Source of the DNA: Microbacterium sp. LWH11-1.2 | GTDB lineage: Bacteria > Actinomycetota > Actinomycetes > Actinomycetales > Microbacteriaceae | Length of the DNA: 64,000 bases | NCBI RefSeq assembly: GCF_038397745.1 | Contig: NZ_CP151636.1 | Coordinates: 2,294,001 to 2,358,000 of the forward strand | Direction of reading: 5' to 3' | Shown: positions 55,006 to 63,032 of the stretch, in pieces | Layout of the letters: each line of letters begins with the position of its first letter | Position numbering within the stretch: the first letter of the stretch is position 1 | Notes under the pieces: generated by a model | Seen by the model: only the letters and a program-made list of their open reading frames with translations | What the model was told of the DNA's origin: nothing | Database searches by the model: none | Position numbers and translations under genes: made by a program

Positions 55006-55812
55006 ATGACGATTCAGACCTCCCTCCAGCTGTTCACGATCAAGGAGCAGCTGGACGCCGACCTCGAGGGCTCGCTCGCCGCGGTCGCCGCGCGCGGCTT
55101 CACCGCCGTCGAGCCGTACGACTTCGTGCGCCGCGCCGCGCCGCTGGCCGACGCGCTCACGGCAGCGGGGCTCACTGCGCCGTCCGGCCACGCCTTCCTC
55201 GCCTCGCAGTCGTTCGTCAACCCGGACGGCAGCGGGACCACCGTTCCGGTGCCGTCGCCCGCCGAGGTCTTCGCCGCGGCGAAGGTGCTCGGCATGACGA
55301 CGGTCATCGACCCGTACACCGAGCCGGCCCGCTGGACCTCGGTCGAGCAGATCGAGGAGACCGCGCGCCTGCTCAACGAGGCCGCCGCCGTCGGAGCCGC
55401 GGTCGGCGTGCGCGTGGGCTACCACAACCACGCGCACGAGCTGGAGGCCGTGTTCGACGGCGTCACCGGCCTCGAGGTGCTGGCGGGACTGCTCGACGAG
55501 CGCGTCGTGCTCGAGGTCGACCTCTACTGGGTCGCCCGCGGCGGCGTCGATCCCGTCGCCCTCCTCGAGCGTCTGGGCAGCCGCGTGATCGCGGTGCACG
55601 CCAAGGACGGCACGCTCGACCCTGCCCTCGCGAATGCCTACCCGCCGGCCGACCAGGTGCCCGCGGGCGAAGGCGCCGTGCCGCTCGTCGAGGCGATCGC
55701 CGCGGCATCCGCCCTCGAACTCGCGATCGTCGAGTTCGATCACTACGACGGCGTCCTCTTCGACGCGATCGAGCGCAGCCGCGTCTACCTCGACGAGAAG
55801 GTCGCGGGCTGA
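55006..55812 (+). CDS. Sugar phosphate isomerase/epimerase-like protein (xylose isomerase-like TIM barrel)
   Basis: Protein of 268 residues with the AP endonuclease 2/xylose isomerase-like barrel. SLQLFTIKEQLDADLEGSLAAVAARGF is the usual start, YHNHAHELE carries metal-binding His/Glu, LEVDLYWVARGG the Asp, and VHAKDG and IVEFDHYDG complete the site. Such proteins act as inositol/inosose dehydratases or ketose epimerases. AAGGAG precedes ATG 55006. The stop overlaps the dehydrogenase start (TGATG), so the pair forms a small catabolic unit. Confidence 0.88.
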   Translation: MTIQTSLQLFTIKEQLDADLEGSLAAVAARGFTAVEPYDFVRRAAPLADALTAAGLTAPSGHAFLASQSFVNPDGSGTTVPVPSPAEVFAAAKVLGMTTVIDPYTEPARWTSVEQIEETARLLNEAAAVGAAVGVRVGYHNHAHELEAVFDGVTGLEVLAGLLDERVVLEVDLYWVARGGVDPVALLERLGSRVIAVHAKDGTLDPALANAYPPADQVPAGEGAVPLVEAIAAASALELAIVEFDHYDGVLFDAIERSRVYLDEKVAG

Positions 55813-56942
55813 TGGCGGGCGGCACCGGTCCCGTCGGCGTCGGCATCATCGGCGCGGGGAACATCAGCGACCAGTATCTGACCCAGCTCACCACCTTCCC
55901 CGACGTGCGCGTCCTCGCGGTCGCGGACGTGATCGAGGAGCGCGCGAAAGCGCAGGCGGAGAAGTACGGGGTGCCGCGCGCCGGCGGCGTCGACGTCGTG
56001 CTCGACGACCCGGAGATCGACATCGTCGTGAACCTCACGATCCCCGCGGTGCACGTGGAGGTGTCCGAGGCGATCATCGCCGCCGGCAAGCACGTCTGGA
56101 CCGAGAAGCCCATCGGCGTGAGCCGTGAGGAGTCCCGTCGGCTGCTCGAGAAGGCGGAGGCCGCGGGCCTCCGGGTGGGCGTCGCGCCGGACACCGTGCT
56201 CGGACCGGGAGTGCAGACGGCGAAGCGCGCGATCGCTCGCGGCGACATCGGGCGCCCGCTGTTCGGTCAGACGACCTTCCAGTGGCAGGGCCCGGAGATC
56301 TTCCACCCGAACCCGGCGTTCCTCTATGCGAAGGGGGCGGGACCGCTGCTCGACATGGGGCCGTACTACGTCTCCACGCTCGTGCACGTGTTCGGTCCCG
56401 TCGCCTCGGTGGCGGCGCTCGGGCTGCAGGGGACGGCGACCAGGCGCGTGCAGGTCGGCGAGCTGGCAGGCCAGGAGTTCCCCGTCGAGATCCCGTCGAC
56501 GCTGAGCGTGCTCATGGAGTTCGAGCAGGGCGGTCAGGGGCAGAGCATCTACAGCACGGACTCGCCCGCGATCCGTCAGGGGATCGTCGAGATCACCGGC
56601 ACCGAGGGCACGCTCGTGATCCCCGACCCGAACACGTTCGGCGGAGCGATCTCGATCACCCGCCCGCTCCGGCTCGGGCAGCAGCCGGTCGAGCAGGAGG
56701 TCGTCGACGTCGTGCAGGAGGGCGCGCTCGCCGGTCGCGGCGTCGGGCTGCTCGACATGGCGCGCTCGATCGCCGCCGGCCGTCCGCATGTCGCGACGGG
56801 GGAGTTCGGCTACCACGTGCTCGACACGCTGCTGTCGATCGAGGAGGCCGCGGAGGGCCGCCGCTTCGTCGCCGTCGAGAGCTCGCTCGACCAGGTCGGC
56901 GCGCTCGACGCGGACTTCGACCCCTTCGCCGCCACGCTCTGA
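55812..56942 (+). CDS. Gfo/Idh/MocA-family oxidoreductase
   Basis: NAD(P)-dependent sugar or polyol dehydrogenase of 376 residues. The Rossmann motif is VGIIGAGNIS, the conserved EKP (with catalytic Lys) is in HVWTEKPIGVS, and FHPNPAFLYAKGAGPLLDMGPYYV holds the Asp/His region. It is co-translated with the isomerase-like protein. A second member of the family is at 58282. The inverted ROK repressor gene follows. Confidence 0.92.
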   Translation: MAGGTGPVGVGIIGAGNISDQYLTQLTTFPDVRVLAVADVIEERAKAQAEKYGVPRAGGVDVVLDDPEIDIVVNLTIPAVHVEVSEAIIAAGKHVWTEKPIGVSREESRRLLEKAEAAGLRVGVAPDTVLGPGVQTAKRAIARGDIGRPLFGQTTFQWQGPEIFHPNPAFLYAKGAGPLLDMGPYYVSTLVHVFGPVASVAALGLQGTATRRVQVGELAGQEFPVEIPSTLSVLMEFEQGGQGQSIYSTDSPAIRQGIVEITGTEGTLVIPDPNTFGGAISITRPLRLGQQPVEQEVVDVVQEGALAGRGVGLLDMARSIAAGRPHVATGEFGYHVLDTLLSIEEAAEGRRFVAVESSLDQVGALDADFDPFAATL

Positions 56943-56970
56943 GCGCAGGCACAGGGTGGCGGAGGCGCGC

Positions 56971-58167
56971 TCAGCGCGTCTTCGCCACCACGTAGGCGTC
57001 GACGTTCGCGGGTGAGAGCACCTCGCGTGCGACCATGATCGCGGCGCCGAGCACGGCGGCGCGATCGCCGGCCTGGGACTGCACGATCGCCAGATGCTGC
57101 GTCGCCAGCGGGATCGAGCGCCGGTAGACGATCTCGCGCACGCCCGCGAGCAGATGCTCACCGGCCCGGGCGATGCTGCCGCCGAGCACGATGATCGACG
57201 GATTGAGCAGATTGACGACCGTGGCGAGGACCTCGCCGACGTCGCGTCCGGCCTGACGGGTGGCCTCGATCGCGGCGGCGTTGCCCGTGCGCACGAGGTC
57301 GACGACGTCGGACGCGCTCTGCACGTCGTGCCCGTCGTCGCGGAGCGCGACGGCCAGGGCCGACCCGCTGGCGAGGGCCTCCAGATCGCGTTCGTCGCCC
57401 GGCTCGCGCGTGGATCCGGCGCCGGTCGGCACCTGGACATGCCCCATGTCTCCGGCAGAACCCTGCGCGCCGCGCTGCAGCTGCCCGCCCGCGATGATGC
57501 CCGCCCCGATCCCTGTCGACACCTTGACGAAGATGAGGTCGTCGACCTGCGGCCAGCTCGTGGCCTGCTCGCCGAGGGCGAGGATGTTGACGTCGTTGTC
57601 GACGAGCACCGGCACGTCGAAGGTCTGCTGCACGTATCCCGGAACGTCGAAGCGGTCCCACCCTGGCATGATCGGCGGATTGGTCGGTCGGCCCGTGGAG
57701 TGCTCCACGGGCCCCGGCACGCCGATGCCGACCCCGAGCAGGGGGAGTCCTGCGGCCGACGGCAGCTCCAGCAGGGCGGTGCCGTCGGTGATGATCGTGT
57801 CGAGGAGCGTCTCGGGCCCGTCGCCGATATCGATCGTGCGCGTGCGTGCGTCGAGGATCACGCCCGCGAGGTCGGCCACCGCCACTGTCGCGTGCGTCGC
57901 GCCGAGGTCCACGGCGAGCACGAGCCCGGCTCGCGGGTTGAACGCGACACGGGCAGGCGGTCGCCCGCCGGTCGACGCCGCCTCGCCCGCCGGGCGCAGC
58001 AGATCGGCGGCGAGGAGGGCGTCCACGCGCAGCGCCACCGTCGAGCGGGCGAGGCCGGTGAGAGCGGCGAGCTCGGCCTTGGTGCGCGCGTGCCCGTCGC
58101 GGAGGATCTGGAAGATCTCGCCGGTGCCCGGATTCGTCGCGGGGACGGGGCGCAGAACGTCAACCAT
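56971..58167 (-). CDS. ROK-family transcriptional regulator
   Basis: Protein of 398 residues. The N-terminal winged HTH (~14-56, QILRDGHARTKAELAALTGLARSTVALRVDALLA) is followed by a ROK sugar-kinase-like domain with VDLGATHATVAV, GVGIGVPGP, VDNDVN and KVSTGIGAGII. The ROK zinc motif CxCGxxGC is absent: at residues 249-263 no cysteine is present, although His243 and the following LEALASG are kept. It is divergent from the sugar ABC operon, with an ACTTTTG/CAAAAGT dyad between, so it probably represses it. Confidence 0.92.
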   Translation of the reverse strand: MVDVLRPVPATNPGTGEIFQILRDGHARTKAELAALTGLARSTVALRVDALLAADLLRPAGEAASTGGRPPARVAFNPRAGLVLAVDLGATHATVAVADLAGVILDARTRTIDIGDGPETLLDTIITDGTALLELPSAAGLPLLGVGIGVPGPVEHSTGRPTNPPIMPGWDRFDVPGYVQQTFDVPVLVDNDVNILALGEQATSWPQVDDLIFVKVSTGIGAGIIAGGQLQRGAQGSAGDMGHVQVPTGAGSTREPGDERDLEALASGSALAVALRDDGHDVQSASDVVDLVRTGNAAAIEATRQAGRDVGEVLATVVNLLNPSIIVLGGSIARAGEHLLAGVREIVYRRSIPLATQHLAIVQSQAGDRAAVLGAAIMVAREVLSPANVDAYVVAKTR

Positions 58168-58228
58168 TGCGTCAGTAAACCACAGGCTTTCGCCACTCGG
58201 GCGATTGACTTCAAATTACGAAACGATG

Positions 58229-58254
58229 ACTTTTGACGAAGGACTAGCAAAAGT
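58229..58254. promoter_or_regulatory. Candidate ROK-repressor operator
   Basis: Inverted repeat ACTTTTG-N12-CAAAAGT with perfect 7-base arms in the AT-rich 114-base region between the ROK gene and the sugar operon. It is 27 bases upstream of the first operon ATG. ROK repressors such as NagC and Mlc bind similar AT-rich, widely spaced dyads. Confidence 0.65.
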
Positions 58255-58281
58255 AGCGAAGCGTGTGTCAGAATCGCCGAC

Positions 58282-59391
58282 ATGACAACGGATGTCACAG
58301 ACACCGGTCTCGGAACGATCCGAGCCGGCATCCTCGGCGGAGGATTCATGGCCCGCGTGCACCGCACGGCGGCCCGAGACGCCGGAGGCGAGCTCCGCGC
58401 CATCGCCACCCGCTCCGCCGCCGGCAGCCGCCATGCCGCCGACGCCCTGGGTGCCGAGCGTGCAGAGGCCGATGCCATCGCACTCCTGGACGCGGCCGAC
58501 ATTGACGTGGTCCACATCTGCACCCCGAACGCGACGCACGCCGAGCTGGCCCTGCGCGCTCTGCAGGCAGGCAAGCACGTGGTCTGCGAGAAGCCCCTCG
58601 CGACGACCGCGCACGACGCGAGGACGCTCGCAGACGCCGCGGAGGCCTCCGGGCGCGTGGCCGCCGTGCCCTTCATCTACCGCTACCACCCGATGGTGCG
58701 CGAGGCGCGGGCCCGCGTCGCCCGCGGCGACATCGGCGAGCTCCTCACCCTGGACTGCTCCTACCTGCAGGATTGGATGCTGTTCCCCACCGACGACGAC
58801 TGGCGGGTGCGCTCCTCCTCGGGCGGTGCGTCCCGTGCGTTCGCCGACATCGGCTCGCACCTGTGCGATCTCATCGAGTTCGTGATCGGCGACCGCATCC
58901 GCGCGCTGAGCGCCCGCACGCGCCGGGTGTTCCCCGAACGCGCCGGGCACGAGGTCGACACCGAGGACATCGTGGCGGTTCTCGTCGAGACCGTGTCGGG
59001 GGCACTCGGAACCCTTCTCATCTCGCAGATGGCCGCCGGGCGGAAGAACGCGCTCACCCTCGAGCTGCACGGGTCCCGGCAGAGCATCCGCTTCGAGCAG
59101 GAGCGTCCGGAGGAGCTCTGGATCGGCACGCGCGAGGAGTCGCGGCTGCTGCTGCGCGATCCGGCGGGCTCCGCTCCCGACTCCGCTCGGCTGCAGCGGG
59201 TTCCCGCCGGGCACGCGATGGGCTACCAGGACGCGTTCAACGGGTTCGTCGCCGACGTCTACGCCGCGATGGCCGGTGCGCAGCCGGACGGGATGCCGAC
59301 CTTCGCCGACGGACACCGCTCGGCCGTTCTCACCGAGGCGGTCCTGCAGTCGGCGGCCGACGACGGACGATGGGTGGAGGTGACGGCATGA
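58282..59391 (+). CDS. Gfo/Idh/MocA-family oxidoreductase
   Basis: Dehydrogenase of 369 residues, first gene of the ROK-controlled operon. The Rossmann motif is AGILGGGFMARVH, the EKP motif is HVVCEKPLATT, and the C-terminal part includes SSSGGASRAFADIGSHLCDLIEFV with Asp/His. It probably oxidises the imported sugar or inositol-like compound. ATG 58282 is the first start after the operator. Its stop overlaps the ATPase start (ATGA). Confidence 0.92.
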   Translation: MTTDVTDTGLGTIRAGILGGGFMARVHRTAARDAGGELRAIATRSAAGSRHAADALGAERAEADAIALLDAADIDVVHICTPNATHAELALRALQAGKHVVCEKPLATTAHDARTLADAAEASGRVAAVPFIYRYHPMVREARARVARGDIGELLTLDCSYLQDWMLFPTDDDWRVRSSSGGASRAFADIGSHLCDLIEFVIGDRIRALSARTRRVFPERAGHEVDTEDIVAVLVETVSGALGTLLISQMAAGRKNALTLELHGSRQSIRFEQERPEELWIGTREESRLLLRDPAGSAPDSARLQRVPAGHAMGYQDAFNGFVADVYAAMAGAQPDGMPTFADGHRSAVLTEAVLQSAADDGRWVEVTA

Positions 59392-60911
59392 ACGCGACCA
59401 CGACGCAGCCGGTGCTCGCAGTGAGCGGCATCCGCAAGTCGTTCTTCGGCGTCGAGGTGCTCAAGGGCATCGACTTCGATGTGCGACCGGGAGAGGTGCA
59501 CGGTCTCGTCGGCGAGAACGGCGCGGGCAAGTCGACTCTGATGAAGATCATCGCCGGCGTGCAGCCCGCCGATGAGGGCGTCGTGGCCTACCGCGGCGAG
59601 GAGGTGCGCCACGCGCACCCCCGGCAGGCGATGGATGCCGGCATCGTCACGGTGTTCCAGGAGTTCACGCTGCTGCCCGAGCGGACGGTCGCCCAGAACG
59701 TGTATCTCGGACGCGAGCCGCGTCGCGCCGGGTTCGTCGACCGGAAGGCGATGATCAGCAGCACGGCAGGGCTCCTCGCCGACCTCGGCGTCTCCTTCAT
59801 CGATCCGCAGGCGCGCGTGGGCTCGCTGACCGTGGCGGAGCAGCAGATCGTCGAGATCGTGAAGGCGCTGTCGTTCGATGCGCAGGTGATCTCGATGGAC
59901 GAGCCGACCGCCGCACTCAGCGACCGCGAGGTCGAGCTCCTGTACGCGATCATCCGCCGTCTCACCTCCCGCGGCGTCGCCGTGATCTACGTCTCGCACC
60001 GGTTGAAGGAGATCTTCGACCTCTGCGACCGCATCACGATCCTCAAGGACGGCTCCCTCGTCTCCACCGACGAGACGGCCGCTCTCACGACGGACGAGCT
60101 CGTGCGGCGCATGGTCGGACGCTCGATCCAGTCCTACTTCCCGGATGCCGTCGAGGGCACGACCGTGGGCGAGCCGCGCATCGAGCTCGAGGAGTGCGGC
60201 AACGCCTACGTCGACGGGGTGTCGCTGACGCTCCGTGCAGGCGAGATCGTCGGCATCGCCGGCCTGCAGGGCTCGGGGCGCACCGAACTGGTCGAGGGGA
60301 TCTTCGGCATCCAGGCCTTCACCCGTGGCTCGATGAGGATCGACGGCTCACCGGTGCGCATCAGCAGCGCCCGGTCCGCCGTCCGCGCCGGGCTCGCCCT
60401 CGTGTCGGAGGACCGCAAGGCGCAGGGTCTCGCGCTCGGCCAGTCTGTGCTGGACAACGCCCTGCTGGTCGTGCGGAGCGTGTTCCCCGGTCGCACGTCG
60501 GCGTCGCGTCGCGAGGTGCCCGGAGTGCTCAGCTCGCTCGAGATCAGCTCGCGGGGACTCGACCAGGAGGCGCGCTTCCTCTCCGGAGGCAATCAGCAGA
60601 AGGTCGTCCTGGCGAAGTGGCTGCTCACACGGCCCCAGATCGTGCTGTTCGACGAGCCGACCAGGGGCATCGACGTCGGCGCGAAGTACGCCGTGTACCA
60701 GCTCATGCGAGAGCTGGCGGCGCAGGGCACAGCGGTGCTCATGGTCTCGAGCGAGCTGCCGGAGGTGATCGGCATGAGCGACCGCATCCTCGTCATGCAC
60801 GACGGCGAGCTCGTGGCGGAGCTGCCCGCAGGGTCGGCGGAGCACGAGATCCTCGGCGCCGCGACCGGTGCGGGGGATCCCCGGACCTCGACGGACGGAG
60901 GTGCGCGATGA
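59388..60911 (+). CDS. Sugar ABC transporter ATPase with two nucleotide-binding domains (RbsA/MglA type)
   Basis: CUT2-type ATPase of 507 residues. Domain 1 has Walker A GENGAGKST, Walker B VISMDEPTAAL and H-loop VSHRL. Domain 2 has a degenerate Walker A GLQGSGRTE, signature LSGGNQQKV and Walker B IVLFDEPTRGID. The second domain thus has a defective nucleotide site, usual for this family. ATG 59388 overlaps the dehydrogenase stop and the gene overlaps the permease (ATGA). It energises uptake of a monosaccharide or polyol. Confidence 0.95.
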   Translation: MNATTTQPVLAVSGIRKSFFGVEVLKGIDFDVRPGEVHGLVGENGAGKSTLMKIIAGVQPADEGVVAYRGEEVRHAHPRQAMDAGIVTVFQEFTLLPERTVAQNVYLGREPRRAGFVDRKAMISSTAGLLADLGVSFIDPQARVGSLTVAEQQIVEIVKALSFDAQVISMDEPTAALSDREVELLYAIIRRLTSRGVAVIYVSHRLKEIFDLCDRITILKDGSLVSTDETAALTTDELVRRMVGRSIQSYFPDAVEGTTVGEPRIELEECGNAYVDGVSLTLRAGEIVGIAGLQGSGRTELVEGIFGIQAFTRGSMRIDGSPVRISSARSAVRAGLALVSEDRKAQGLALGQSVLDNALLVVRSVFPGRTSASRREVPGVLSSLEISSRGLDQEARFLSGGNQQKVVLAKWLLTRPQIVLFDEPTRGIDVGAKYAVYQLMRELAAQGTAVLMVSSELPEVIGMSDRILVMHDGELVAELPAGSAEHEILGAATGAGDPRTSTDGGAR

Positions 60912-61990
60912 AGCGCATCCGGATCGACTCCACAGTCATCGTCCTCGGCATCCTGATCCTCGCCCTCATCGTCGGGGCGATCCTCATCGGGACCGTCGGA
61001 CGCAACTTCCTCAGCCCCGGCAACATCCGGGACATCCTCACCGGCATGAGCGTGCTCGGCCTCGTCGCGATCGGGCAGACGCTCGTGGTCCTCGGCGCCT
61101 CGCTCGACCTGTCGGTCACCTACGTGATCAGTCTCGCCAGCCTGCTGGGGGCGACGATCATGAACGGCAGTCCGGGCAACATCCCGGCGGCCGTGGCGAT
61201 CACGCTGCTCGTCTGCGCCGGGATCGGCCTCGTCAACGGACTCATCGTCACGGTGCTCAAGGTGAACGGCTTCATCGCGACGCTCGGTGTCGGGCTCATC
61301 CTGCAGGGCATCCTCAACACGAACTTCGAGGGATCGGCGGGAGCCGTGCCGTGGGAGTTCCAGCTGATCGGCGCGACCGGCGTCGGACCGGTGCCCGTGT
61401 CGACCATCATCATGATCGCGCTGGCCATGCTGGTCTGGTTCCTTCTGGACCGCACCCGCACCGGTGCGCATCTCTATGCCGTGGGCGGCGACCCCGAGAT
61501 CGCTCGCCTGTCGGGTGTCCGCACGCGGCCGCCGCTCATCGCCGCGCATGTGCTGTGCTCGGTGTTCGCCGGCCTCGCCGGCCTCCTGCTCGCCAGCCGC
61601 CTCGGCGTCGGCAGCCCGACGGTCGGGCAGCAGGGCGGCTACGCGCTGCTCTCGATCGCCGCGGTGGTCCTCGGCGGCACGCTCCTCCTCGGCGGACGCG
61701 GATCGATCTGGGGCACGGTCGGCGGCGTCGCCATCCTGGCGGTCGTCGACAACGTGATGAGCGTGATGCAGGTCAACCCGTTCCTCAAGGACGTCGTGCG
61801 CGGCGTCGTCATCGTGGCGGCCGTCGCCGTCTACAGCCGCCGCGCCATCGTGCGCCGCCGGCCGCGATTCGGCACCGGCGGCACCCGCACCGGCGGCGAC
61901 GACGCGGCCAAGGCGGCCGAAGACGAGATGGCGGCGGCCGCATCGCAGCTCGCCGATACGACTCCCGCAGCGGAAGGAGGACGCGCATGA
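60908..61990 (+). CDS. Sugar ABC transporter permease (RbsC type), first
   Basis: CUT2 permease of 360 residues with about ten hydrophobic segments. The segments GLVAIGQTLVVLGASLDLSV and LKVNGFIATLGVGLILQG and the late AHLYAVGGDPEIARLSGV and AAVVLGGTLLLGGRGSIWGTVGG are typical. A 45-residue Ala/Gly/Thr-rich cytoplasmic tail is longer than usual. ATG 60908 overlaps the ATPase stop and the stop overlaps the second permease (ATGA). Confidence 0.94.
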   Translation: MKRIRIDSTVIVLGILILALIVGAILIGTVGRNFLSPGNIRDILTGMSVLGLVAIGQTLVVLGASLDLSVTYVISLASLLGATIMNGSPGNIPAAVAITLLVCAGIGLVNGLIVTVLKVNGFIATLGVGLILQGILNTNFEGSAGAVPWEFQLIGATGVGPVPVSTIIMIALAMLVWFLLDRTRTGAHLYAVGGDPEIARLSGVRTRPPLIAAHVLCSVFAGLAGLLLASRLGVGSPTVGQQGGYALLSIAAVVLGGTLLLGGRGSIWGTVGGVAILAVVDNVMSVMQVNPFLKDVVRGVVIVAAVAVYSRRAIVRRRPRFGTGGTRTGGDDAAKAAEDEMAAAASQLADTTPAAEGGRA

Positions 61991-63030
61991 ACGTCCTGCG
62001 CTCGCTCATCAGCCCCCGAGGCGCCGTGTTCCTGCTCCTCGTGCTGCTGCTGGTCGCCGTCATGATCCTCAACCCGAGCTTCGCGGAGCCGGGCCAGCTG
62101 ATGCGATTCATCCAGCGGGTGGCTCCCATCGCGATCGTCGCGATCGGGCAGTACTTCGTGATCATCGCCGGGGAGTTCGACCTCTCGCAGGGGTCGCTCA
62201 TCACCGCGCAGGTGATCGTCGCCGGCAACCTGGTGGGCCAGGACGATTCGCGCACGGTCCCGGTGCTCCTGCTCATGGTGGTCTTCGGCATCGCCGTCGG
62301 GCTCGTGAACGGCCTGATCACGACGCTGCTCAAGGTGCCGTCGTTCATCGTGACGCTGGGCATGATGCTCGCGCTCCTCGGCGGGGTCATGTGGTGGACC
62401 GGGGGAGCGGCGACCGGGAACCCGGCCGACAGCTTCCGCGAGATCGGCCGCGGCGGGATCCGCGACGTGCCGTTCCTGGAGTTCATCCCGTGGGCTGTGC
62501 TGATCCTCATCGCCTGGCTCGCGCTGGGCATCTGGATCACGAAGATGCCCCTCGGCAAGTCCCTCATCGCGGTGGGCGACAACGCCGGCGCGGTCGACTA
62601 CGCCGGCGGGCGCCGCGCCTGGGTCACCACACGGGCGTTCGTCATCTCCTCGCTGTCCGCGTCGCTCTCGGCTGTGCTGCTCGTCGGCTACGCCGGTGTG
62701 CACCCCTCGGTGGGCCGCGGCTACGAGTTCATCGCCATCACGGCCGTCGTGCTCGGCGGCGTCGTGCTCGGCGGCGGTCGCGGCTGGATCGTCGCCGCCG
62801 CGGCCGGGGCGTTCGCGCTCGAAGCGCTCTTCATGCTCCTCAACATCGCGGGGGTCCCGTCGACGCTCCGCGACGCCGTGCAGGGCGTCATCATCATCGC
62901 CGCCGTCGCCTACTCCGCCGTCGCCTTCCGCGCCCGGCGCCGGCGCGGCCCACAGGCTTCCCCCGACCTCACGACCGCAGAATCCGTATCAACCAGCACC
63001 ATCCACACAGAGAAGATCAGAGGAGATTAG
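61987..63030 (+). CDS. Sugar ABC transporter permease (RbsC type), second
   Basis: CUT2 permease of 347 residues. APIAIVAIGQYFVIIAGEFDLS, LLKVPSFIVTLGMMLALLGGVMWW and ITAVVLGGVVLGGGRGWIV mark the family; a polar Ser/Thr tail follows. It differs clearly from the first permease, so the transporter is a heteromeric type with two permeases rather than a homodimer. ATG 61987 overlaps the preceding stop. The binding protein starts 2 bases after its stop. Confidence 0.94.
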   Translation: MNVLRSLISPRGAVFLLLVLLLVAVMILNPSFAEPGQLMRFIQRVAPIAIVAIGQYFVIIAGEFDLSQGSLITAQVIVAGNLVGQDDSRTVPVLLLMVVFGIAVGLVNGLITTLLKVPSFIVTLGMMLALLGGVMWWTGGAATGNPADSFREIGRGGIRDVPFLEFIPWAVLILIAWLALGIWITKMPLGKSLIAVGDNAGAVDYAGGRRAWVTTRAFVISSLSASLSAVLLVGYAGVHPSVGRGYEFIAITAVVLGGVVLGGGRGWIVAAAAGAFALEALFMLLNIAGVPSTLRDAVQGVIIIAAVAYSAVAFRARRRRGPQASPDLTTAESVSTSTIHTEKIRGD

Positions 63031-63032
63031 CA

